This document shows, one piece after another, positions 55,228 to 64,000 of a stretch of 64,000 nucleotides of DNA (the first letter of the stretch is position 1; every line of letters starts with the position of its first letter). The translations under genes were made by a program, and so were the position numbers. This DNA comes from Fen-1301 sp963786395 (GTDB taxonomy: Bacteria > Bacteroidota > Ignavibacteria > Ignavibacteriales > Ignavibacteriaceae). Below the pieces are notes generated by a model. It did not search any database. It saw nothing but the letters and a program-made list of their open reading frames with translations, and was not told where the DNA came from. The stretch lies in NCBI GenBank assembly GCA_963786395.1, contig CAWAZD010000001.1, forward strand, positions 62,001 through 126,000, written 5' to 3'.

Positions 55228-56628
55228 CTATTTGGTTAACAGCATCTTTTTAACCTGACTATAATTGCCTGCTTCAAGTTTATAAATGTATAAACCGCTT
55301 GCCAGATTCCCGGCGTTAAATGTTGCGCTGTACATTCCCTTTTCCTTGAATCCGTTTACAAGTGTCATCACTTCCTGTCCCATCATGTTATACACTTTTA
55401 ACTTAACATTTCCATTATATGGAATCTGATAATATATTTCTGTAGATGGGTTAAATGGATTTGGAAAGTTATTATAAAGTTTATATTCAGTAATACTCGC
55501 TAATTGATTATTACCAAAATTTGGTTTTTCCTGCCATCTTGAATCTGCACCGAACATACAATAGTGCGCTATTGAAGTAGTGTTTTCTATTGAATAGCCC
55601 GCATCTAATCTTAATTGATAATTTGAAGCGGAACCACTTATTATGTAGGTATTATCTGTATAAGTTTGTACATTTTTATTGATATATGCTTTTATAGCCC
55701 AGGGGCTCCATGTGAAACCATTAAGAACACTTCTATAAATAACGTAGGAAACGTGTGAATTTTCATTATCTGTCCAGTATATCGTGGGATTATTTCCTGT
55801 TGATTGATAATTAAATGTAACGTTCATAGAATTTACACTCGGAGTTCCATGAAATTTAGCAGTATAAGTGGTGTTATCACTTGGAGTAAACTGATGTGAG
55901 CGATCAGCAGTAATAAAAGTTTGGCCATTATACCACCCATAAAAAGCATAGTCTATTGCTGTTAAAGTTTGATCTTGTGCCGTACCTGAAATTGTATCCC
56001 CTTCTGTCACCTGAAAACCATTTGCAGGTGAATTATATTGGGTCCCCCTTACAGTAATGTTTCCTCCATTTCCAACTGATATAAATTCATTTTGAAAAGA
56101 AACACTTAATAGTAAATCATAAGTGACAGTCAATTTTATTGAAATTTTTGCCCCCGAATTAATGTTGGTGCCATCAGATCTAACACCAATATTAATGTGA
56201 TTACTACCACTTAGCGAGGAGGTGATATCATGTTGTGTACCTTGCGCCAGATCTACATTAAAGAGCACAGATCCACTTGAGACAGAGCCATAAACCCAAG
56301 AATAATTGCTAAAATCTAAATTATTAGCAATTAAATCTATTACCCCGCTTCCTGAACCTGAAGATCGATATGCTTCTAATTTTGCTTTTATATTACATGC
56401 GTTTTGAGGGATCCATGATAAATCAAATTTATAAGCCGATACGTAAATTTCACCATAGAATGCGTATATTCCATAATTATAAGCATTTGTTAAATTATCA
56501 GACCCAGTTGGGAGATAATGGAATACACTTACCGACACCGATGGATCTAACACATTTGTATGGTGTCCTTGAGAAAAGATCAGTATTGAACTGAAAAAAG
56601 CGATAAACAAAAATTTGTTTAAAGACAT
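55228..56628 (-). CDS. Secreted protein with beta-rich domains and T9SS sorting domain
   Basis: A 466-residue protein with signal peptide (LFIAFFSSILIFSQG). An N-terminal region (about 28-170) is beta-rich with Ser/Gly runs (AYRSSGSGSGVIDLIANN). A second region (about 180-260) has repeat-like VTEGDTISGTAQ and AFYGWYNGQTFI, reminiscent of a Listeria-Bacteroides-type repeat domain. An Fn3-like part (about 265-370) and a T9SS sorting domain (NNFPNPFNPSTEIYY to VKKMLLTK) follow. No enzyme motif. It is separated from the subtilase gene by 197 bp, so it is probably transcribed alone. Likely a surface or secreted adhesin-like protein (inference). Confidence 0.75.
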   Translation of the reverse strand: MSLNKFLFIAFFSSILIFSQGHHTNVLDPSVSVSVFHYLPTGSDNLTNAYNYGIYAFYGEIYVSAYKFDLSWIPQNACNIKAKLEAYRSSGSGSGVIDLIANNLDFSNYSWVYGSVSSGSVLFNVDLAQGTQHDITSSLSGSNHINIGVRSDGTNINSGAKISIKLTVTYDLLLSVSFQNEFISVGNGGNITVRGTQYNSPANGFQVTEGDTISGTAQDQTLTAIDYAFYGWYNGQTFITADRSHQFTPSDNTTYTAKFHGTPSVNSMNVTFNYQSTGNNPTIYWTDNENSHVSYVIYRSVLNGFTWSPWAIKAYINKNVQTYTDNTYIISGSASNYQLRLDAGYSIENTTSIAHYCMFGADSRWQEKPNFGNNQLASITEYKLYNNFPNPFNPSTEIYYQIPYNGNVKLKVYNMMGQEVMTLVNGFKEKGMYSATFNAGNLASGLYIYKLEAGNYSQVKKMLLTK

Positions 56629-56737
56629 AAGAACTCCTTATTTATTTAAAAATGATTATATTTAAACAGAAAAGTCCTCATTTCATTTTATCTTAAATGA
56701 AATAATAGGGTGCCAACCTTAGGACAATTCTGATACG

Positions 56738-56763
56738 GGAGGTAATGTTGACGCATTACCTCC
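56738..56763 (+). terminator. Inverted repeat between the two minus-strand surface-protein genes
   Basis: GGAGGTAATG at 56738-56747 and CATTACCTCC at 56754-56763, loop TTGACG, followed on the plus strand by TTTTATTTTA. A plus-strand gene to terminate is not seen; on the minus strand no T-run follows. It may be a bidirectional or dispersed hairpin. Confidence 0.5.
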
Positions 56764-56825
56764 TTTTATTTTAGTAGTAGCTTTAACCTCCTGTCATTTC
56801 TGCGATCCTTAAATATTTCTCAATA

Positions 56826-59800
56826 TTATTTTAGAAAAAGCATTTTCTTTGTGTTAAAGTATGATCCTGCTCTGATTGCATATATATAGACTCCGGAACT
56901 CAATTTAGCCGCATTAAAGTTAACAACATATTTACCTTCATCCTGGTCTGTATCAACAAGTTTGGCAACCTCCCGACCAAGAATATCATAAACTTTTATT
57001 TCAACATGCGACTTTATCGGTATAGTATAATTAATATTAGTAGTAGGATTAAAAGGATTTGGATAATTGTTTGAAATATAAAATTCTGCCAAACCCTTTA
57101 CCGCTTTTACAGAATCTATTGTATGGGCTGATAAATATTCTCCAACTATAAAAGCCGGCTCCATTAAAAACTCTGTTTTGTTCCCGTATATATTCTGTAT
57201 TTCTAATTTCATATCAACTGCATCTTTGTCATATTTGTCCAGCCCTGATGTATTAAAGGTGAACATATATTGGTACAAACTCTGCTCCTTGCTGTCTGTT
57301 AACTTTAATTCTTCCCAGACTGAACCAGTTGAGTTTTTAATAAATATTGATACGTTTGCAGATTTATCCCGAAGATTTTTTTTATAATCATGAAAGCCCA
57401 ATTTTACCTGCCCTTTCTCTTTTGGATCAAGTTTGTTTACTGCGTTCCCCAGACAATTCACTACCTCAAGATTTGTTATTTCTGGAATTGAATAGTAATT
57501 CTGATCAAGAACAAATTCTGATGTTAATAATGATTTACCATATTTGCTATTAACAGTGTAGTTATTGTTCTTTATTACATATTTGTAATTCCCCGGATCT
57601 AAGGCATATCGTTTCCCGGTGATAATATTACCTGAATCAATAAGTATTCCCCCTCCTTTCCAAAATTCAAAAGATGCTTTTTTCATATCCAGCGATCTTT
57701 GTTCTCCTGATTGCCCTAAAAAGAGAGAATAATTAGCATATGTATACTTGTCTTCATAGAATCCAATTAAGTTACCTGTAAGTGGAATTATTGCTCCGTC
57801 ACCAAGACATAATGTCCCTTTGTCAGGAGAAGTGAAGTAAGAGGCTGTGTCCATAAATGAAGGCTTTTGAATTCTGAATGAATCAGCAACAATATATATT
57901 GGATCCATTTGGAACCAATCACCACTAAATATAACACAGTAACTATAATCTTTGGAATAGGGGCGGGTCATATATAATGTTCCTTGCCAGAATCTATCTC
58001 TAATAGTGCCAACTTCGCCTACTAGACCTTCGGTATTATCTCCATAACCAAACCCAGCTGCCTGGGTTGATACATCAGGGCGGAGATTAAGATTAATATT
58101 TTGACTCATAAAATCAGATGATTTATTGGAAAAATATAAATCTTGAGAAACTCCATAAGCATATGGATATTGAACAAGCCTCATTCTATTTGGAGGAATT
58201 GTTTCTTGCTGAAACTGACCTGCTTTAATCGAAATATTGTTTGGTAAAGACGATGTTTTATAATATATATTATTAGCATACCCGTAAGCTCCTATCCCCC
58301 CCCCGATAGTAGAATCCATATTTTTGATTATAACTGAGTTCTCTATATTATTTAATTTATTAAAATCATTTCCGGACTCATCTACTCCCTTAAATCCTAT
58401 ATTGTAGGTTGATTCAGAGAAATTAATATTTAACACTGTTGATTTTCCAACACTAACTCCTTCTTTATATTGAACCCTAAATCCAAGGGGTGTTGTATTA
58501 TTATAAGCTGCATTCATTGCCCAAATATCATATTTCCCTGAAGGAATTGCTATCTTAAACGTTTTGTATACCCAGTTATAGTTTGGAATTTGATCGCAGA
58601 TAATACTAAAATCTTTGCACAAAATAATAAAGGTTGTATACTGACTATCAAAGTTCAAAGTTAAAAATGATGCCTTTGTAAATGCCCATGGTACATTTAC
58701 AACTTCATCTCCTGATAAGACTTTTATTTTTCCACTATAAAAAGGTGATGTGGTTAGGTTATCAGGCGCTACATTATTATTAACTGATAGTTGTATTAAT
58801 ATTCTGGTGGTTTCATCCGGAAGCAGTGAAAAATCGCTTGGATTTGCACTGACCGATACTCCTGAATACAAATTATCAATGTTTACTGTATAATTTTTTA
58901 CAGAACCCGATTTATTAATTATAACCAAAGTATCTGTTGAAATCCAGTTGCTTACATCCTGATTATCTAATCCAAAACTTACAGAAGAAGGTATTGTAAT
59001 AGTTGCCGTTGTAACAGATTTATATGCATTAACAATCCCGCAGCCCTCTGTCATAACGTCTAGACCAATATCTTTGGCTGTTGACATAATTGCTGATTTA
59101 ATCATTGCGGGAGTCCAGTCCTTATGCTGCTTTTTTATTAATGCGCTTACTCCTGCTATATGTGGCGTAGCCATTGATGTGCCGCTCAATGTTTTATATG
59201 TATTGTTAAGATAAGTTGATGTTATATCTGAACCGGGAGCAAGGATATCGGGCTTTATTGTATAAACATTGTTAGTTGGCCCTCTGGAACTAAAAAAAGA
59301 TAAAAGATTCGATTTATCCGTGGATCCAACTGTAATTGCATCTGCTGCACAACCGGGACTCCCAATAGTTCCATATGCCCCGTTATTACCGGCGGCTACA
59401 CAAAATACCACTCCAATCTTAACTGCATTATTTACAGCCGTAGATAACGCGTCATTTGGATCCCCAACTCCACCCAAACTCATATTTGCAACATCTGCCT
59501 TATCATCATAATTGCCATTATTATCCGGATCTACAGCTCTTTCAATTCCAGCAATTACATTTGATTCAAAACCGGAACCGGAAGCATCAAGGACTTTATA
59601 AGCAAGTAGCCATGCATTAGGAGCTACTCCTTTAATCGTATCGGTATTAGCCGCTACAATTCCCGCCACATGAGTTCCATGCCCATAATCATCCATCGGG
59701 TCATTATCATTATTTACAAAATCATATCCGCCTATTACCTTAAATCCTGGACCAAATCCTTTCCCTAATGCAGGATGTAAATAATCAATCCCGGAATCAA

Positions 59801-60381
59801 TTATTGCCACCTTAATGCTGTCCCCTTTATTCCCGTATGCAATCCATACTGAATCAGCTCCAATAAGATGCACACTCTCTGTTAAATTTGCTGTATAAGT
59901 CTTATCCTGATGAACCTGTTTAACATAATCCAGAGATTCGATCCCGGATAAAATAGCCCTGGGTATAGTTAATGCAGCGCCAAAAAATATTTTATTATAC
60001 ACCCGATTAATCTGGGGTTCTTCAACACTTATACTTAACTGATTCTGAATCGAATTGCAAAGTTTTGATACATCATTAACAAATTGTGACTGAATTGAAG
60101 AGTAAATAGCGTTACTTATTTTCATTAACCCCGCAGACTGTTGCTTTATGAAAAAGAGGAGGTTCCTTAAACTCAACTATTATCTTGAGCTTTTCTGTTA
60201 AATCTATATCTTGAAATTCAGTAGAGTCCTTCCCAATAAAATTCACATAAATATGCCCCGGTTTTCGCAGATAAATTTTAGGGTTAATTACTTTTTGCGC
60301 ATACAAAGAGTCTATCAAAAGTATACTAAAAAGAAGAAAGAGAATGATGTTTTTATTAATAACCAAACTTCTATGTGACAT
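56826..60381 (-). CDS. Subtilisin-like serine protease (S8) with T9SS sorting domain, one frameshift
   Basis: A ~1185-residue secreted protease. The N-terminus (60381: signal peptide LFLLFSILLIDSLYAQ, then propeptide IYLRKPGHIYVNFIG and LKIIVEFKEPPLF) is in a different frame from the rest; one extra base near 60150 splits LF from IKQQSAG. In the downstream frame the catalytic triad is complete: D127 in AIIDSGIDY, H166 in DYGHGTHVAG, S334 in SGTSMATPH, with oxyanion N264 in AAGNNG. Beta-rich domains (Fn3-like, about 390-500) and long extra domains follow to about 1020. The C-terminus is a T9SS sorting domain (NYPNPFNPTTNINY, YDILGREVAKLV, SGVYIYAI, KKMLFLK). Likely a surface or secreted protease. 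Confidence 0.9.
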
Positions 60382-60454
60382 TTTATAAATGTAGTTTAAG
60401 TAAAATATTTTTTTAGGTAAAGTTAATGTCTAAAATAATCTATTTTAAGCAAAA

Positions 60455-60476
60455 GCCGCCAGGCCTAACTAACGGC
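60455..60476 (-). terminator. Weak terminator-like hairpin after the matrixin-type gene
   Basis: GCCG at 60455-60458 and CGGC at 60473-60476 flank a loop containing another GGCC pair; on the minus strand TTTT follows. Base pattern resembles the 55175-55200 terminator but is degraded. Confidence 0.4.
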
Positions 60477-60499
60477 CATAGAATCTTTAATACCGTTAT

Positions 60500-63386
60500 T
60501 TATTTTATTAGCACCATTTTTTTACTTGAAACAAAGTCGTTTGACCTTAACTGATATATATATACACCGCTAGGAATCTTTGATGCATCAAAGGTTACAT
60601 TAAAATAACCTTGGCCCTTGTATTCATTTACGATAGTCGCGACTTCCTTTCCAAGAATATCATAAACCTTAATGGTAACTAACCCAGCTTTAGGAATCTG
60701 ATAGATTATGATAGTTGAAGGATTAAACGGATTAGGAAAATTTTGTGAGAGCGAGTATGTCGTTGGCTTTTCAATTTCTTCGTTAGCATTTTGCTTAAGC
60801 AAGGGGGATACTGTATTTGCAGATATAACAGAACTAAAAACACTCAAAGCATCTTCTGCAGTTACAATTTCCATTGGAGTTGATAAATCTGCCTGAGTTT
60901 TAACATCATTTAGTAATGATGTGGCTGTCTTTATATCCTTATCATCGTATAATACAATATAAAAATTATTAAGCTTTGCCCTTACGCCAAGAGGCGTATT
61001 CGGGTTATCCTTAATGATTCCACTATTTATATCCTTAGCTAAACTGATATTTCCTTGTCTTAGATTTAGATATGAAAGGAGTAGCTTTTGCTCTTTTGCT
61101 GCTTGTGAAGGAAAAGAGTTAAAAAAGGTTATTATTTCAGGAGTATTACTACTGTCCGCACAATTATAAAGGTAATTATAAGCCGCTTGATTATCAGGAT
61201 GCTTTTTCAAATAAGATAAAAAGAATTCCTTTGCATCCTTAACTTTATGACTATCTTTAAGTTTAATCCCAATAATAAGTGAATCTAAGTTATTGGAAGA
61301 ACCATTAAGATTATTATTTATATTTTGAATATTTGCAGTTTTATATTCGATATTATCAACTGAAGATCCTCCCTGAAATGATTGTCCCTGTTGATTATCA
61401 TCCCATGGATTACTAAATAAATATCCATTATAATAAATTGATGCTCCCGAGCCAACATAAAATTTAGAAGCATTAGGAGGAGCCGATCCCCACCAATCAT
61501 CTTGTCCGCTTAATGAACTGGTATATGAAGAGGTATTATAGACATATGCATTATAAGTATTGTCATAAATGCTATTAGAACCATATTGATCGTTGGGTGT
61601 TATTGTCCCAAAAACAGGATAGCTGGCATTACATACTTCTATTCCGGTATAACAATTTGTTATATGGTTGTTTTTGAGTCCAGATTGACCACTGTATGAA
61701 GTCGGAGACGAACCCCAGGTAGCACCTATACCCCAATCAAATCCGCTGATTTCATTTTGAGTAGCTATTCCAGTACCACCTCCACCGAAATAGATTCCAA
61801 CACCCTGTTTATTCGTATTGGTTCTAGTAATAACGTTACCCGAGCAAGTTACAACAGCTCCAGTTTGTATCAAAATACCATGAGCAGTGTTTGTGTTTGA
61901 AATTGTATTATTTGTAGCAGTGCAACTTGTTCCTCCAGAAAAATTTATGCCATGCATTGAAGAATTAGTAATATTGCAATTTTGTATTTTAACATTATTA
62001 GCGTTGAACACGTCTATTTCTGCCCCGTATTGAATGGCAGAATATTGCATAATTGAATTGTTTGCACCTGATCCACTTATAGTGATGTTTCCCCAACTAC
62101 CCGGATAGGGGCTGGAAGAATTTGTTTTAAATGTAATCCCACCATCACTTTGACCACAACATTGTATACCACCGTTCACAGTTAAATTTAAATTGTTGCC
62201 TGAATTAAATATAACTTTGGTCTTTGGATCAATTGTTAGATTTACGCCAGAATTAATAACAACTGAGGTGTTTATGAATATAACACCATTCCATGCGGTT
62301 GAAACATTAATGATAGAAGGACTTATAATTAAATTTATAGATGGTGAAAAATTAGTACCATTCATATTAAAAGCACCTATTTTATAAGAACAAGGAGTAG
62401 TAGATACTGCATTTATATCAGTATATGAAGTCTGATTAAATATTAAAGAGGTTAAATATTGATCATTTTTGTAAACCTTTAGCCCATTTGCCTGACCACT
62501 ATAGGAGGCCCAAGATAATACTGCATTTGTACCATTTATATCAATAGAAAAATTAGTCGGGGCATGAGGAGGATCATTTAATCCTACTATTGTACCCCAA
62601 AGTAGCCAATTATAACAACTTTGGTCATAAGAATTAAATTCTCTTAATTTGAACCAACCATTACCATCGACTATTCCCCTATCCAATGAGTTATACATAA
62701 CTGAAGTTGCATCATCCATATTATGGGATAATCCTAAAAAATGACCAAACTCATGTAATAGAACGTTGTATAAATATATATAATTGGATTTATTTGCTGG
62801 ATATTCTTTTAGCGTTGACCAGTAAAAACCTCTATCAGTGCCTACATTTAGTAGAATTCCAGGTGTAGCGCCAGCATAGGGGTCATTACTATATATACAA
62901 AATTGTTCTTGATTGTTATAATCAACAAGAAGAGAAACACCACCCCCATCTTCTGGATCCATTATATTTGTGTTCGTTGACCAAATAACTGGTATAATAT
63001 TTGAATGTGATGTTGTTTCATAAAATTTAACATATTTATAAAAACTTTTTTGTGCCCATACGCCATATGCTGATCGTAAACAGGTTAAACAATCTCCTAC
63101 ATCCAGAGGCGTATAATTATTATAATAATCCCCTCCTGGATTTATTGTCGAAAAATCAGCATTGAGTTGAAAACTATTTTGAAGATCGTAGTCACTCCAT
63201 TTGAGAGCGTCTGCAGCAGTATGTGTTTGATCAGGACCAATAGCTATTTCAATAATTTCCCCTGTGGATTCCGTAAGCTCTTCAATTCCATAAACGTGAA
63301 GCACTATTGGAGGCTCTCCTTGTGAAAATGTTTTAGAAATGAATATTTAATAATATTATACTAATAAGAAAATAAATTCTTAACAT
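60500..63386 (-). CDS. Matrixin-like metalloprotease with beta-helix and T9SS sorting domain; signal peptide frameshifted
   Basis: A large secreted protein of about 960 residues. The real start is ATG at 63386, 6 bp after RBS GGAGG (63393-63397), giving signal peptide MLRIYFLISIILLIFISK, but one extra A near 63347 breaks the frame. Counting from the internal GTG at 63304, the metzincin site is HEFGHFLGLSH (H184, E185, H188, H194) with Met-turn SVMY (M203). A parallel beta-helix (about 340-640) follows with many repeats (GGIQCCGQSDGGITFK, SMHGINFSGGT). After an alpha-helical, TPR-like region (about 700-840) comes a T9SS sorting domain (QNFPNPFNPSTIIIY to KKMVLIK). It lies next to the subtilase. 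Confidence 0.87.
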
Positions 63387-63389
63387 TTT

Positions 63390-64000
63390 TTACCTCCGCC
63401 ACGATTTTATAATAGAAATGTCATCTGTAAAATTCTTTTTAAAGTTTTCCCATAATACATCTTTACCAAAACCAAAATAATTATTTTGATCTTTTACTAT
63501 ATTATTTTCAATCGGGAAATATCCAGAGCTTGGATTTGAACTTTTATTATCTAAGAATTTAAGTCGTAACCAATCATAATTTCCATCACCCACAGTTACT
63601 TCGAGAGGTAAAAAATAAGATTTGTTAATAATAAATTGTTTGTTTGGGCCATGTCCTAAAAATGGCACATAAAAAAATGTCAACTTATCTCCTATTGAAA
63701 ATCGGTTACTTCCTTTTATTATATCTTCAATTACGCACTCATATTTATTATACAATACTGAAAAACTTGTTTTATCCTCAGGATTAACTAACATCTTATC
63801 TGTTTTGAAAGATAGTATCTTTACTTTAAGTAAATAATCTGTTGAAGCAAGAGAATAAAAGTCGTGAGGCAATACCGTATCCATTTTCATTAAAAGATTT
63901 GAACGAACAACTCCAAGAGGGATAGTCGATGAGGTGAGTGACCTTTTTTTTAAGGTATTTATGTTTCCTAATCTCTTCTGAAAGTTTTTTTCTTTAGCAA
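63390..64000 (-). CDS. Unknown protein, partial (5' end beyond the window)
   Basis: Stop at 63390; the same frame stays open to the window edge, so the N-terminus lies beyond base 64000. At least 203 residues are visible; an internal ATG is at 63890. The residues before it (GNINTLKKRSL, TIPLGVVRSN) continue the same reading. The body is beta-rich, with YLLKVKILSFKTDKML, YKYECVIEDIIKGS, FSIGDKLTFFYVPFLGHGP, an OB-fold-like pattern (inference), and ends IIKSWRR. Its stop lies 4 bp before the matrixin gene start, so the two genes are likely co-transcribed. Function unknown. Confidence 0.6.
   Translation of the reverse strand, partial: AKEKNFQKRLGNINTLKKRSLTSSTIPLGVVRSNLLMKMDTVLPHDFYSLASTDYLLKVKILSFKTDKMLVNPEDKTSFSVLYNKYECVIEDIIKGSNRFSIGDKLTFFYVPFLGHGPNKQFIINKSYFLPLEVTVGDGNYDWLRLKFLDNKSSNPSSGYFPIENNIVKDQNNYFGFGKDVLWENFKKNFTDDISIIKSWRR

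Overview
The window looks like a chromosomal segment of an AT-rich, Gram-negative member of the Fibrobacteres-Chlorobi-Bacteroidetes group, most likely an Ignavibacteria-type organism. The best evidence is repeated type IX secretion (T9SS) C-terminal sorting domains with the NYPNPFNPxT signature. Further support comes from PorV/PorQ-family outer-membrane proteins, a TonB-dependent receptor with a carboxypeptidase-regulatory-like plug extension and no SusD partner, a LytS/LytTR two-component pair, and many signal peptides ending in xxAQ or xxSQ. No rRNA, tRNA or CRISPR was seen.

Region 1 (1-11.5 kb, plus strand) is a pectin/uronate catabolic cluster. It holds an unsaturated rhamnogalacturonyl hydrolase (GH105) fused to a DUF4350-like domain, KduI, a LacI-type regulator, a pectinesterase, a UxaE-type tagaturonate epimerase, a GH28 polygalacturonase and an SDR mannonate oxidoreductase. 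A LarA-superfamily (nickel-pincer) epimerase and a 6-phosphogluconate dehydrogenase follow. Together with KduD (21.1-21.8 kb) and two tandem PfkB kinases (22.0-24.2 kb), these degrade pectin to galacturonate and the unsaturated uronate-derived keto acids, then to KDG and KDPG. The LarA-like and Gnd genes next to mannonate oxidoreductase suggest a side branch, mannonate to gluconate to 6-phosphogluconate to the pentose phosphates.

Region 2 (11.7-21 kb) is an outer-membrane uptake/surface operon: TonB-dependent receptor, secreted 730-aa protein, PorV/PorQ-like protein, FadL-like barrel and a T9SS-sorted surface protein, closed by a strong terminator. Region 3 (24.3-29 kb, minus) is a signalling operon: GAF-SpoIIE phosphatase, tandem ABM-domain protein and a Ser/Thr kinase with FlgO-like and TPR domains. 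Region 4 (29-44 kb) has GH2, GH30, a CBM9/DUF5916 protein, TrpB2, a sodium:solute symporter with a 71-aa membrane protein and a DegT-like PLP protein. It ends with a GH5 endoglucanase beside a three-cohesin, dockerin-like, T9SS-sorted protein, the most striking item. Region 5 (44-47 kb) has paired unknown genes and a small membrane protein. Region 6 (47-56.6 kb) has the LytS/LytTR pair, a PD40 surface protein, an alpha/beta hydrolase, and a HEPN-MNT module lying between an IS remnant and an IS transposase. Region 7 (55-64 kb, minus) encodes three large T9SS cargo proteins, including a subtilase and a matrixin-beta-helix metalloprotease, and a partial gene running off the end.

Many genes are interrupted by single-base indels, concentrated at 8.9-11.2 kb and 17.9-20.4 kb, although the protein motifs on both sides are intact. 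Sequencing or assembly error is the simplest explanation. I therefore report such loci as single genes over their full span and mark the breaks.
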